Source: Candidatus Aminicenantota bacterium
GTDB taxonomy: Bacteria > Acidobacteriota > Aminicenantia > UBA2199
DNA: 57,834 nt
NCBI GenBank assembly: GCA_023135565.1
Contig: JAGLSW010000298.1
Span: 1 to 57,834, forward strand
Reading direction: 5' to 3'
The position numbers were made by a program, and so were the translations under genes. Shown one piece after another: positions 32,722 to 42,364 of this stretch; position 1 is the stretch's first letter, and the number at the start of each line of letters is the position of its first letter. The notes beneath the pieces were generated by a model. The model ran no database searches, was not told the origin of the DNA, and worked only from the letters and a program-made list of their open reading frames with translations.

Positions 32722-34068
32722 ATGTTCTTAGGCGCCATTCCTCCGGTAATAGGGCAATACATAAGAGATGAGATAGCCCGCCACCATCCCAAAAGAGTGA
32801 TAATCCCTTTCTCCGGTAACTTTTCTATCGAGCAAATTGCACATGCAGCCTGTCCCCAGGCTGATGTGCACAGCACGGATATTATTTTTTATTCCAGGGC
32901 TATAGGTTTCGGGGTAAATGACATCGATTTCCGCTGCGAGATAAAGCCTGAGTTTGAGAAGGATTTTTCCTTTCTTGCAGGAAAAGTAAAGCCGATAGAA
33001 AAAGCTGCTGTAGTGGTTATGTTCTTATGCATAGCAGATGCTTTCGTAAAAAAGAATAAAATATATTACTTGCGTCTCTACCAGAATTTAGTGAAAAATC
33101 AGGAGGTGTATTACCAGAAAATATTGCAGAAATTAGAGCAGCTTAAATCATCATCGGATTTCACTTTTTACGGAACCTGCGCATCAAAGCTTATAGAGAA
33201 AGTGGGAGATGGCGATCTTGTGATTTTCGATCCTCCTTACTTTGTAGACGGATATGTGAATATGTTTAAAAATCTCCCTGAGTGCCTGAATTTTGATGAA
33301 GTCGACTTTCTGGAAATCACTGATGAAGTAAAGGCACAGCAGCTTGAGGAATTAAGCGAGAGGGGGGCTTTAGTATACTATCGGACTATATCGGATAGTA
33401 TACTAACCGATCAGTATCGGTTAGTATATTACTATCAGTACAAATACAACCTGGCATATTTGATCTACAGCACTTCGGCTAAGTCTGAATTTGTAGGAAG
33501 AAAACAGTTAATCAAAGAAAAGGTACAAAACATCCATCTTATAGGGAGGGGAGATGAGATAAGTGAGAATGGTGAAGTTGATATTGTAAAAACCGAAACC
33601 CCGGTAGTAAACCACTACAGGCTAATGTGGTTAAAAAAAAGCCGGATGAGAGACGGAAGATACAGTTTTCTTGTATTCATCGATAAAAAATTAATTGGAA
33701 TTCTCATGCTCCAAGGAGGGCTAAATTTTGGAACTGACTTAGTAACTATTTTTGCAGACACATCAGCACCTTCGAGCCGATATAAAAGACTGTCCAAGCT
33801 AATTCTTTATCTTTGCTCTACCGAGAAAATGCTGAACACCATAAATGACCTGACGATGTGGCCGCATTCAGGTTTTACAACGAGAGTGACATCGAACTCT
33901 CCGGTATCGATGAAATACCGAGGAATCTTTAAACTTGCCAAAAGAGAGAAAGATAGCGACTCAGAGTTTAAATACAAATTGATATACCAGAACCGGGACC
34001 GCATTTTCCCTGATTATAAGATTGCATTAAAAGAGTGGGTGAGAAAGCATGGACGATATATTATCTAA
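32722..34068 (+). CDS. DPPY methyltransferase-like protein with Mom/GNAT-like C-terminus
   Basis: 448 residues from ATG 32722, placed 5 bases after GAGGGG; GTG 32716 lies inside the site. The N-terminal ~290 residues contain VIFDPPYFV near 168, motif IV of adenine methyltransferases; a clear motif I is not evident (IIPFSGNFSIE near 29 is the best candidate). The C-terminal ~150 residues (NHYRLMW ... KKLIGILMLQGG ... YKRLSKLILYL ... PVSMKYRGIFKL) look like the GNAT-like fold of phage Mom-type proteins. Together they suggest adenine hypermodification for anti-restriction. A ParB-like gene overlaps by 20 bases. Domain assignment by eye. Confidence 0.62.
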   Translation: MFLGAIPPVIGQYIRDEIARHHPKRVIIPFSGNFSIEQIAHAACPQADVHSTDIIFYSRAIGFGVNDIDFRCEIKPEFEKDFSFLAGKVKPIEKAAVVVMFLCIADAFVKKNKIYYLRLYQNLVKNQEVYYQKILQKLEQLKSSSDFTFYGTCASKLIEKVGDGDLVIFDPPYFVDGYVNMFKNLPECLNFDEVDFLEITDEVKAQQLEELSERGALVYYRTISDSILTDQYRLVYYYQYKYNLAYLIYSTSAKSEFVGRKQLIKEKVQNIHLIGRGDEISENGEVDIVKTETPVVNHYRLMWLKKSRMRDGRYSFLVFIDKKLIGILMLQGGLNFGTDLVTIFADTSAPSSRYKRLSKLILYLCSTEKMLNTINDLTMWPHSGFTTRVTSNSPVSMKYRGIFKLAKREKDSDSEFKYKLIYQNRDRIFPDYKIALKEWVRKHGRYII

Positions 34069-34816
34069 AACTCAGTCGAAACTAAAAGAGTTAACCCAAC
34101 TCTTCAAAGAGTTGGGACTCGCTCCGATCATGATAATTAACCCATCAGACTGCATCCCACAAAATAAGAATGCAAGGTACTTCCAGCCGGAAGTATTCGA
34201 GCAACTTGTGAAGAATATCAAGGATGACAAACGACTCGAAAGTGTCCCTCTTGTATATCATCACCCGGAGATTAACGGAAAATACATAATAATTTCAGGC
34301 CACCACCGTATCGATGCCGCAAAGCAGGCTAAACTCGAATTCATCATTGTGATGGTCATAAAGCCGGAAAGTAATGATGAAATCATTGCAAAGCAGCTAT
34401 CCCACAACTCCCTTGTAGGAAAGGATGACCAGCAAGCCTTGAAGGAATTATTTGAGGAAATCAAGAGTATCGAGAGTAAGATCGCTTCCGGGGTTGAGAG
34501 TGAAATAAGTAAAGTTGATTTTGTTTCGATAAACTTTACTCCTGACATGTTCCAGCAGCTTATATTGTTATTCCTGCCCGAAGAAATTGAGAAATTCGAT
34601 AACGTGTTAAAACAAATAGAGGAGAGAGTTCTGCTATCGGGAGAGAGCACCATTAGAGTTGTACCCGGAAAAATATATGATAAATTCGCAGATAGTCTAA
34701 GAACGATCAAAAAAAAGGAGAACATAAAAAGTAACGCAGCAGCATTTACCGTCATGGTTGAAATCGTAGCAGCGGCATTAGAAGATAGGTATAAGGGCGA
34801 TGGCGAGAAAAAGTAA
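34049..34816 (+). CDS. ParB-like nuclease-fold protein
   Basis: 255 residues. The ParB N-terminal domain is clear at ~25-115: NPSDCIPQNKNARYFQPEVFEQLVKNI and YIIISGHHRIDAAKQA, with the GHHR box that in ParB/Srx proteins binds NTP. The remaining part is helical. ParB-like proteins beside Mom-like enzymes and terminase small subunits are recurrent in phages and are thought to help in base modification or DNA targeting. It overlaps the neighbours on both sides. Confidence 0.87.
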   Translation: MDDILSKTQSKLKELTQLFKELGLAPIMIINPSDCIPQNKNARYFQPEVFEQLVKNIKDDKRLESVPLVYHHPEINGKYIIISGHHRIDAAKQAKLEFIIVMVIKPESNDEIIAKQLSHNSLVGKDDQQALKELFEEIKSIESKIASGVESEISKVDFVSINFTPDMFQQLILLFLPEEIEKFDNVLKQIEERVLLSGESTIRVVPGKIYDKFADSLRTIKKKENIKSNAAAFTVMVEIVAAALEDRYKGDGEKK

Positions 34817-35252
34817 ATACAATCCCGACACCTTCCCGCTGCTTGCCGAAGGCCATGCACGAAATGAGTTGAATGATGCACAGATTGCTACTAAATTAGG
34901 TGTTGGCCTATCAAGTTTTTATTCCTACCAAAAAAAATATCCGCAGTTTTTGGACGCATTAAAAAGAGGGAGGATTCCGGTAAATTTTAAGGTCGAAAAC
35001 ACCTTACTTAAAAAGTGTTATGGTTATGATGTTGATGAAACCCATACAACTATGAAAATATCTCAAGGGGGCGAGGCCAAAGTAACTGAAATCAAAAAAG
35101 TAACAAAACACATACAGCCTGATGCAACGTCGATAATATTTTATCTGAAAAACAAGATGCCGGAAACATATAAGAACAGGCATGATGTAAATGTTGACTT
35201 TGAGGATTTGAATAAAATCGCAAATGCTTTGATGGGACAGGGGAATGATTAA
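34800..35252 (+). CDS. terS: Terminase small subunit
   Basis: 150 residues. A helix-turn-helix (NELNDAQIATKLGVGLSSFYSYQKKYPQFLDALKRGR) is followed by a core with the pattern QPDATSIIFYLKNKMPETYKNRHDV, typical of small terminases that read pac/cos DNA. It overlaps the ParB-like gene and the large subunit gene (8 bases). Confidence 0.85.
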   Translation: MARKSKYNPDTFPLLAEGHARNELNDAQIATKLGVGLSSFYSYQKKYPQFLDALKRGRIPVNFKVENTLLKKCYGYDVDETHTTMKISQGGEAKVTEIKKVTKHIQPDATSIIFYLKNKMPETYKNRHDVNVDFEDLNKIANALMGQGND

Positions 35253-36596
35253 TAATAGATTCCTGCCGTCAAAGTTTCCAAAGCTAACGCCTATTCAATT
35301 GAAATATTTCAATGATTGGGATCACAGGTTCCAGGTAATCTCAGCCGGTCGGAGAAGTGGGAAAAGTATGATAGGGAAGAGGAAAGGATTAATCTTTTCT
35401 CTCCAACATCAGCATGTTCGGGGGTTTTATGCCGCGCCCACCCATTTGCAGGCGAAGGCGATATTCTGGAAGCAATTAAAGGACGAGACAAAGTACTTGC
35501 GGCATCGAATAAGCGAATCTGAGTTGAGTATTGAACTCAGGAACGGTTCCTTCATCCAGGTAGTAGGGCTTGATAAGCCGGAAAGAGTCGAAGGGCAACC
35601 CTGGGACTGGGCACACCTCACAGAATTTCCGAACATGAAGTCAAATGTCTGGATAGAACATCTAAGACCGGCGTTTTCTGAGGTTTCAGAAGTAACCGGC
35701 AAGCCGGGCTGGGTGATTTTCGATGGAACACCCGAAGGACTAAACCATTACTACAACCTCGCGCTGATGGCAACTGATGGAGTCATACCCGAACCGGTTC
35801 CCATTGAAGGGGCGTTTGCTTCAAGTGAGCAAAATCCAGAGTGGGCATTATATACCTGGCTATCATCCGATATTCTTCCAGGGTATGAAATTGCCAATGC
35901 TGAAAGTGAGTTAGATCAAGTCACCTTCTACCAGGAATATGGCGGAAAGTTTCTTGGCAGGAAAGGCCGGGCCTATTATGCTTTTGGAGATGATAATATA
36001 AGGAATATTAGGTATAATCCAGAAGAGGAGATACACTGCGGTATTGACTTCAATGTCAACCCCATGACCTGCACGATAGGCCACATCAGGGGAAATGAAT
36101 ATCAGCAATTCGGAGAATTATACCTGCCGAACTCGAACACCCCGGCATTGTGTAAGGAAATCGCAAGAAAATTTTCAGAAAAAAAAACAATTTTGATAAA
36201 TATCCGGGTATACATTTTTACCCTGATGCAACCGGAGCCAACCGGCATACGTCATCAGACGACACGGACGTGGAGATACTGCGGGAATTCGGCTTTACGG
36301 TGCACTGCCCGGCCTCGAATCCCTTTGTCAAGGATAGAATCAACACAACCAACAGCCGCATCTGCTCAACCAATGGAAAGCGGAAATATTTCGTTGACCC
36401 GTCATGTAAAAAAACTATCAGAGATTTGCAGCTTGTACAGCGTATTGACAATGGCGATATTGACAAATCAAGCGAGGCGAACTCTATGGGGCTTACTCAT
36501 ATTAGTGACGCTCTCGGGTACTTGCTCTGTTATTTGTTCCCGATCAAAGAGACCAGAGGATCATATGTCGGGTTTAGTGAGGAGAGTGTAACATGA
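35245..36596 (+). CDS. terL: Terminase large subunit, interrupted by a -1 frameshift
   Basis: The ATPase half reads from 35245 with Walker A SAGRRSGKSMIG and a Walker-B-like WDWAHLTEF. At a run of nine A (36179-36187) the reading frame must shift by -1 to give the nuclease half: GIHFYPDATGANRHT, FTVHCPASNPFVKDRI and ending HISDALGYLLCYLFP. In the -1 frame the stop overlaps the portal start as ATGA, which supports it as native. In the zero frame the reading stays open to 36591 but is nonsense-like. Either programmed -1 slippage on A-AAA-AAA, a real mutation, or a one-A sequencing error. Total about 450 residues. Confidence 0.88.
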
Positions 36597-37939
36597 AAGT
36601 ATGGAAGAGGGATGGTGTTTTTCATCGATTCCAACGTGCTTTTTCTGCTTTCAGGTTCTTTCAACCTCCTGATGATGAAGACGGCGGCAGTAACGACAAC
36701 GTAGGAATATCAGCTTATAAAAATTACGCGGAAGCGGTGCAAAAAATATCAGCAATGCGGGCAGGTGGATTCGGGAAAAGCGTATTTAATACGGTTGTTA
36801 GACTGAGAAGCGCATTTACTCTCGGTGTCGGAGTGGAGATACAGGGAGTGGAGAGTGACCGGAATAAAGACTCCAGGGAATGGGTTGATGAATTTTTACA
36901 CGCCAATTCGTTAGATAGCAAGGGAACCGAAATATTAAAGTGGATAAAAGAGTTTGAGTATGAAGGTAAAATGCTCGTTAAGCTCTTTTTTGATAAGAAT
37001 TATGTCTGGCGGGACGATAAGAAAAAAGGAATGGTTATGGCTAAGTTCATGACCTGGGGTAGTTATCAGTATGAGGTATTTGCTGATTTAAACAATTACT
37101 CGAAGTACAAGAAAGTAAAGTGGGACAAGAAAACCAAGAACCTGCCTGAAAGTCAGTTTGTTTACCGGAAAAACGGTGGGAGAATTGATGATGTGAACGC
37201 ATCAGACATGGTGGCCTGGGATATAGCTCCCTTTTGTGAAGCCCTTGAAAAAGCGCAGTCTGATTTGAGAAAAAATAATGCCTATTATGGAAAACCGATT
37301 CCAGACCTTAAGGTAGACACAATTCACGATGTAGAAGGTATGCAAGAAGCTTTAGACAAGGGCGGGGCAAAAGATTTCAAAAAAAGAAAATTTTTTGTAC
37401 ATATCGGAACATTCGACCTGAAGGGGCCCCCACTTGATGCAGCCGAATCATTGTTAAAAGAAACAAAGGAACTTAAGCAGTTAATAACCGGGTTTTCAGG
37501 TGTACCGGCTCATTTTATAGGGATGCCTGAACTCATAAAGAATCGTTCTGTGTCCGACGAGTCGAGTTATGACACGATAGCAGCGTTAACAAGCGACGGA
37601 AAACATGAAGTAGAATCTGGAATAAATGAAACACTTTTTAAGGCCGCGGCGTTGTATGCATTAAAAACAAAAATTGTCATTGACATAGATTGGATATGGT
37701 TAGCCTTCACTCCGATGAACTCGAATCAATGGAAAGAAATCGGTTCGCTGATAACCATGAGAGAAAACGGAGATATATCCAGGCAAACGTTGTTAGAGAG
37801 AACGCCAGGGATAGACCCGGATGAAGAGATAAAAAGACTAAAAGAAGAGGCAGAAACAAAAGAAAAAGGTGATTATGAACGCTCTAACAAAAGGGCGGAA
37901 GAAATAGAAGAAAAAAAACAAGGAGACCATTATGGATGA
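36593..37939 (+). CDS. Portal protein
   Basis: 448 residues. Placed right after terL and with the pattern of siphovirus portals: KSVFNTVVRLRSAFTLGVGVE, the long central helix and GVPAHFIGMPE, LLERTPGIDPDEEIKRL at the end. Forms the dodecameric DNA gate and the connector for head assembly. The last ~40 residues are a basic/acidic tail. It overlaps the next gene by 8 bases. Confidence 0.87.
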   Translation: MKVWKRDGVFHRFQRAFSAFRFFQPPDDEDGGSNDNVGISAYKNYAEAVQKISAMRAGGFGKSVFNTVVRLRSAFTLGVGVEIQGVESDRNKDSREWVDEFLHANSLDSKGTEILKWIKEFEYEGKMLVKLFFDKNYVWRDDKKKGMVMAKFMTWGSYQYEVFADLNNYSKYKKVKWDKKTKNLPESQFVYRKNGGRIDDVNASDMVAWDIAPFCEALEKAQSDLRKNNAYYGKPIPDLKVDTIHDVEGMQEALDKGGAKDFKKRKFFVHIGTFDLKGPPLDAAESLLKETKELKQLITGFSGVPAHFIGMPELIKNRSVSDESSYDTIAALTSDGKHEVESGINETLFKAAALYALKTKIVIDIDWIWLAFTPMNSNQWKEIGSLITMRENGDISRQTLLERTPGIDPDEEIKRLKEEAETKEKGDYERSNKRAEEIEEKKQGDHYG

Positions 37940-38177
37940 AAACAAAAAAAAAACCGATGAAATCATGGATGAAGTTTTAACCGGAGATGAAACCAGTGTT
38001 GTAAAGAAAAACAAACCGGAGGAAACTAAAAAACCTGCAAAGACAAAACCTTCTGCAAAGGCTAATACTAAAACAGCCACTAAAGTAGACCCGGTTGAAG
38101 AAGAGAGGGTTTTTTTCAAAATAGCCGAGTTCACCAGCAAGGACCAAATCGGCAAGAACACCGTAATCCACAACTAA
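37932..38177 (+). CDS. Small Lys-rich structural-region protein
   Basis: 81 residues, mostly disordered Lys/Thr/Pro-rich, with a short structured end (EERVFFKIAEFTSKDQIGKNTVIHN). The ending resembles small head-associated proteins located near portals. Role unknown. Confidence 0.6.
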   Translation: MDENKKKTDEIMDEVLTGDETSVVKKNKPEETKKPAKTKPSAKANTKTATKVDPVEEERVFFKIAEFTSKDQIGKNTVIHN

Positions 38178-38183
38178 AGAAAA

Positions 38184-39395
38184 ATGGATGAAAAATTAGT
38201 CGTAAAATTTGTAACTTCGAGCCTTCAATTTTTGGAAGATTTCCAGTTCATGAGTGCTGCTGAAATCATGAAGAAAATCCCGGCCCAGGTGTTCGCAAAG
38301 ATGAAGGCCGCGGACTCAAGCCCACTGGTGAAAGTATTCCCGGTCGGTCACGAGGGGAAATCATACCCTCAAGAAATTAACCGTTTCGGGGAAAAAGTAT
38401 CGAAGGTTTTAAATTGGCTAAAAAGCGGTGTAAAAGGGATATTCAATAACCTGAAAATTGGGAATCTACTATTCGATGGCCACAACGAAGACAACTCACT
38501 TGAAAACAGGACAGTAGTGGGCGAACTTGTTGGAAAAGTACTGCAAAAAATCAATGGCAAACTTCACACCATAGGTATTACCTGGATTTATCCTGAATAT
38601 AAAAACAGGGATTTTGACGTGGCGAGTATTGAGACGACTCTAAATGTACCACCCACAAGAGAAATGACCGAGGCTAATGTAGGCGAAATTACCGGGATTG
38701 CCCTTGCTGAATCCGCAAAAAAAGCGAAACCGGCATTCCCCGGGGCAACCCTCCTGACTGCAATGCAATTTCTACAAGAGCAGGAGTCGGATGATAAAGA
38801 TGTAAAAAATGCCAAAGAAAAAATCGAAGAAAAAAAGGAGGAAAATAACGTGGAAATAACGTTTGAAAAAATTAAAGAATTTTTAGAAAAGTTCAAAGTA
38901 TCAGTAACCCAACTATTTAGCGTCGAAGAAATTCTTCAGGACAAATCAGTCTTGAATTCCCTGGCTGAAAACTATATCAACAAAAAAGAGTTCGACAAAT
39001 TGAAGGGTGAGCTTGAAACCGAAAATGCTGACCTAAAAAGCCAGATCAACCGGACAAACGTCGAAAAAGAAATCACCATTGCCCTTGACGATGAGAAAAG
39101 GAGTCTCGGCGGAAAAGCAAAGGAATTCATCCGGGACCACCTAAAAGATTTTAACCTTCAAGATGACGGAACCCCATTGGAAAAGCAAATCCAGAAATTT
39201 GTAAACGAAAAGGTCGAAGCCTATGGTAAATACTTCGATTCAGAAGAGGAAGAAACCGACGATACCGACGACACCGGAAAAGGAAGCGGAAAAGGAAAAA
39301 AGAGTGAAGCTGATAAAGGCGTAGGCCCCGCGAAAAAGGGCGCCGGTGCAGTGGATTATACCAAACCCGAAGAGAACGACCTGATTGCCGATTAG
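38184..39395 (+). CDS. Putative prohead protease/scaffold protein
   Basis: 403 residues. The N-terminal ~200 residues (KVFPVGHEGKSYPQEINRFGE ... VVGELVGKVLQKINGKLHTIGITWIY) occupy the place of Mu-I-like proteases or head proteins. The C-terminal half is an acidic/basic coiled coil (~215-340) with a low-complexity end (EEEETDDTDDTGKGSGKG), typical of scaffolds. I see no certain catalytic triad. The order portal - this - decoration - capsid supports a scaffold or protease-scaffold role. Confidence 0.58.
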   Translation: MDEKLVVKFVTSSLQFLEDFQFMSAAEIMKKIPAQVFAKMKAADSSPLVKVFPVGHEGKSYPQEINRFGEKVSKVLNWLKSGVKGIFNNLKIGNLLFDGHNEDNSLENRTVVGELVGKVLQKINGKLHTIGITWIYPEYKNRDFDVASIETTLNVPPTREMTEANVGEITGIALAESAKKAKPAFPGATLLTAMQFLQEQESDDKDVKNAKEKIEEKKEENNVEITFEKIKEFLEKFKVSVTQLFSVEEILQDKSVLNSLAENYINKKEFDKLKGELETENADLKSQINRTNVEKEITIALDDEKRSLGGKAKEFIRDHLKDFNLQDDGTPLEKQIQKFVNEKVEAYGKYFDSEEEETDDTDDTGKGSGKGKKSEADKGVGPAKKGAGAVDYTKPEENDLIAD

Positions 39396-39434
39396 AAAAA
39401 TAATGAAAAATTTCAAGTTTACCAGGAGGTAAAA

Positions 39435-39809
39435 ATGAGTGAAGTATTTACGGGTACTGATTGGGTAAGAAGTGGCGATTACGAAAGTTTAAGAGTCACT
39501 GCTGTCCTGGCCCAAATAGCAAGAGACCTCGTGCTTTTAAACGATCTCTATCACATTGTCATAAAGGACGTAGTGATCGGAGAGTTGTATACAGGGATAA
39601 CCAGGTGTCATGAGATTATCCTACAAAAAAAGACAGGAGTTGGCGAATCGTTCAACCACTGCCAGAAGGTGTACATCGAGGCAGTTTCCGGCCTTGTGAC
39701 CCCGGTTGCTACAGGCAATGTCCTCTGCGGACATGCCCATGAGAACGGGGCAGGTGAAAGCGATACGGATGTGATGATACATTTTGATGCATTGCTGGCA
39801 TTATCGTAA
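39435..39809 (+). CDS. Head decoration-like protein
   Basis: 124 residues between the scaffold and the major capsid genes, with ACCAGGAGG before the ATG. Beta-rich; the core VTPVATGNVLCGHAHENGAGESDTDVMIHFDALLAL resembles DUF2190-type head decoration/stabilisation proteins. Assignment rests on pattern and position. Confidence 0.65.
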   Translation: MSEVFTGTDWVRSGDYESLRVTAVLAQIARDLVLLNDLYHIVIKDVVIGELYTGITRCHEIILQKKTGVGESFNHCQKVYIEAVSGLVTPVATGNVLCGHAHENGAGESDTDVMIHFDALLALS

Positions 39810-39849
39810 AGCTTATTAGCTCTAATGCCGGAAATAAAAGGAGTGAAAT

Positions 39850-40875
39850 ATGTTTGATTATACAAAACTTGAAAGCTTAGACCTTTCAAATCAAGATGAC
39901 CTGAAAAAGCTTATTGGGGCCATCAAGTTCCAGATGGGTAAGTTTAATCTTTTTAAAAATCCCTGGGACAGCCAAGATGCCGGGAAGAAAAAAACGCAGT
40001 TCATGAAAAGTCCCCATCAGTTCCTTACTTTGAGTACAGATTTTCCCAGCGTAGATCATGAGACCATATTAAAACACTATGAGACCCCTCCCATCCCTGA
40101 TACAGGCTGGCTATTAGCCTTCAAATTCAAAGATATGACAGGCATACGAAAAAGTGGAGTAAAGCTCAAGACGATCAAAGATGGTTTGACTTTTGAGAAG
40201 ATACCAAAAGGAGGCAAAGTCAGGTATTTCGGATTTGAAGGTACTGAAATAGTACTTTCGTTTCAGCGTTATGGAACCGGGCTAAAATTAGATGCCGATA
40301 TATTTGAGGATGGTGAGTGGCTGTCCCTGGAAGAGGCAATCGAGTTATACAGGGGAAAACATGCCAAACTATATCCTGAAATCGCCTACGGTTTGATGGA
40401 AGCCATAAGCACTGATTTTGACATTTTATTTGAACCCCCATCTCCCACGTCGTTGCCTGAAAGCCATGAAAATTATCAGCTAATAAGGATTATCCAGACC
40501 CTGAACAAAGCAGGGTTGGAATTAAAAGAGTATGCCCACCAAAAGGGGTATGAGGTTCCGTTTATCCCGGTATTTTGTCCGGGTGCTCTATTCAATAAAG
40601 TTAAAGCCGCGATCAAACTGCATTATCTCAATGGAGACACGGCGTTCCGATCGAATTATAATTTCATCCCAGTAGAAACGATGTACTTCAAAAATACCGA
40701 CTCCGTATACCCCTGTATCCCTTACAACAAAACGGGAGGAGCGCAAAAGCTAAACCTTAAGTTATTCGACCGGTTTGACTCCGACTCTTACTCTTTCAAA
40801 ATTCCCGGATGGCTTCGTTTTGTCATGTGGATTGGAGATCAAGGTCAATTCAGACGGTGCAAACTCACAGACTAA
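39850..40875 (+). CDS. Major capsid protein
   Basis: 341 residues with a strong AGGAG site. Size, position after the decoration protein and before the connectors, and a beta-rich sequence fit an HK97-fold capsid protein, with some likeness to Mu-type gpT heads. No unambiguous motif; the call is mostly positional. A hairpin follows the gene. Confidence 0.7.
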   Translation: MFDYTKLESLDLSNQDDLKKLIGAIKFQMGKFNLFKNPWDSQDAGKKKTQFMKSPHQFLTLSTDFPSVDHETILKHYETPPIPDTGWLLAFKFKDMTGIRKSGVKLKTIKDGLTFEKIPKGGKVRYFGFEGTEIVLSFQRYGTGLKLDADIFEDGEWLSLEEAIELYRGKHAKLYPEIAYGLMEAISTDFDILFEPPSPTSLPESHENYQLIRIIQTLNKAGLELKEYAHQKGYEVPFIPVFCPGALFNKVKAAIKLHYLNGDTAFRSNYNFIPVETMYFKNTDSVYPCIPYNKTGGAQKLNLKLFDRFDSDSYSFKIPGWLRFVMWIGDQGQFRRCKLTD

Positions 40876-40913
40876 CACCGGAAGGCAGGATGGTGAAATT
40901 ACAAAAGATTAAA

Positions 40914-40952
40914 GGAACCCGGAGTGGGAAGCTTTTCCCCTCCGGGTGTTCC
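40914..40952. other. Strong intergenic hairpin after the capsid gene
   Basis: GGAA-CCCGGA ... TCCGGG-TG-TTCC with an inner GGGAA/TTCCC stem and GCTT loop. No U-run follows. Likely an mRNA 3'-end stabiliser or partial terminator that keeps capsid expression above the downstream connectors. Confidence 0.6.
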
Positions 40953-40969
40953 TTCCAGGAGGCTAAGTA

Positions 40970-41398
40970 ATGTCGGCAGGATGGTTTGATTCGATTGAAG
41001 AGGCGGACGCCTACTTCCAGAAAAAGTACGGTGCCGGTGATTGGAAAGGACTCGACCTTACTACTCAGAAAACCCCTCTACTTGAAACGGCATTCAATTG
41101 GATTGGTTGGTCAAATCTGTTTTCAATCCCCCCAGAGCCTACAGCAGAGCAGAAAGTAATTTTACAAAAGGCACAGGCAGAAATGGCGTGGTTCCTGTAC
41201 AAAAACAACGAAGATATGGAACCTCGAATGGCGCTCAGAACTCAAGGAGTTTTTGAAGCGGGAATTGTAAAAGAGAAATATTCTAAACATGACCCCACCC
41301 TTCCCATTCCCCCTATCGTTCTAAATATCTTGCAAGATTTTCGCAAGGTGGGGGCTACGGCTACGGGAACGTATTTTGCCGCCGTCGATATCGAATAA
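40970..41398 (+). CDS. Head-tail adaptor (DnaT-like fold)
   Basis: 142 residues. FDSIEEADAYFQKKYGAGDWKGLD ... LLETAFNWI is the pattern of phage connector proteins annotated as DnaT-like or gp6-like adaptors, which dock below the portal. First gene of the connector/tail block after the capsid hairpin. Confidence 0.78.
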   Translation: MSAGWFDSIEEADAYFQKKYGAGDWKGLDLTTQKTPLLETAFNWIGWSNLFSIPPEPTAEQKVILQKAQAEMAWFLYKNNEDMEPRMALRTQGVFEAGIVKEKYSKHDPTLPIPPIVLNILQDFRKVGATATGTYFAAVDIE

Positions 41399-41404
41399 GG
41401 AAGT

Positions 41405-42364
41405 ATGATGAAGAAAACAAAGCTCCCATCTCTACCACCCTTAAAACCCCGGCTCCGGGGATTAGAGGCAAGGTACGCCTCTATACAAGAGGAAATAGGG
41501 GAGCATATACTATCCGTCCACACCTACAGCGATAAAGCAAAGAAGAGAATCATTACCCGGGTAAAGACTCTTCTGGATGAGCACAAACTTAAGGATTTGG
41601 CATTTTGCGAAGAGAATGTCAAAAAAGCATATGATGAGGCATCCACAAGGGCTGAGGAAAGGCTAAAGCAAATCGGTGCAACACTTGACTATACTTATAA
41701 GGAGATCGAATTCCAGGAGTCCATTGAGAAGTACACAGCCCTGCTTTACGGGGACTTTCAAAGGGCAAAAGAAACTATAATAGGCCAGGTAAAGCTATAT
41801 TTTCGACTCCTTAAAGAGGCCACTGAGAAGAAAAGGAAAGCAAGTTTGCAGTTCCTGGATAAATCTGAAATAATCGAGGAAGGTGTTGATCGAATAGTGA
41901 CAGAAGGCGCGGTCGTCCGGGAGCGGGTTACTAAGGCTGGCCATAAATATTACGCAGCGAAATCGAGAGGCGAAATATCGAAAGAAATCAAGCTGCTTTT
42001 TGAGAAAACCTTCGGCAAGCTGGATTTTATTGCAATCGACTGCAAGGATGGAATCCGGCGCCACTACCAGGCCTCCTCCTGGTTCAAGATGCAGGCTCGC
42101 ACCCGCATGAGGGAATGCCAGACCCACGCGGTACGTGATAGGTGCAAGCAGTGGCAAAATGACCTGGTAAGAGTGAGTTCCCACGATAACCCCTGTAAGA
42201 GGTGCGCAGACTTTGAAGGGGAGGTGTTCTCTCTTTCCGGCGATCACCCTAAGTACCCGGTTCTTGATAATTTTCCCCCGCACCCGAACTGTGAGCATCA
42301 CATCGACCCGACTTCGGAAGTGGCCATCCAGGTTGAGGAAGAATACAGGAGTTTGGCAGCATGA
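41405..42364 (+). CDS. Minor head protein (phage minor capsid protein 2 type)
   Basis: 319 residues. A long helical N-terminus is followed by a C-terminal domain with metal-like Cys/His residues: SSHDNPCKRCADFEGEVFSLSGDHPKYP ... PPHPNCEHHIDP, the signature of minor capsid protein 2 (related to Mu gpF and SPP1 gp7). Such proteins enter the procapsid with the portal and may be ejected with DNA. Location after the adaptor, not next to the portal, is slightly unusual. Confidence 0.83.
   Translation: MMKKTKLPSLPPLKPRLRGLEARYASIQEEIGEHILSVHTYSDKAKKRIITRVKTLLDEHKLKDLAFCEENVKKAYDEASTRAEERLKQIGATLDYTYKEIEFQESIEKYTALLYGDFQRAKETIIGQVKLYFRLLKEATEKKRKASLQFLDKSEIIEEGVDRIVTEGAVVRERVTKAGHKYYAAKSRGEISKEIKLLFEKTFGKLDFIAIDCKDGIRRHYQASSWFKMQARTRMRECQTHAVRDRCKQWQNDLVRVSSHDNPCKRCADFEGEVFSLSGDHPKYPVLDNFPPHPNCEHHIDPTSEVAIQVEEEYRSLAA

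Noticed and set aside
36187-36591. Zero-frame continuation of terL as a real C-terminus
   Set aside because: The product lacks all nuclease motifs; the -1 frame has them and ends in a coupling overlap with portal.
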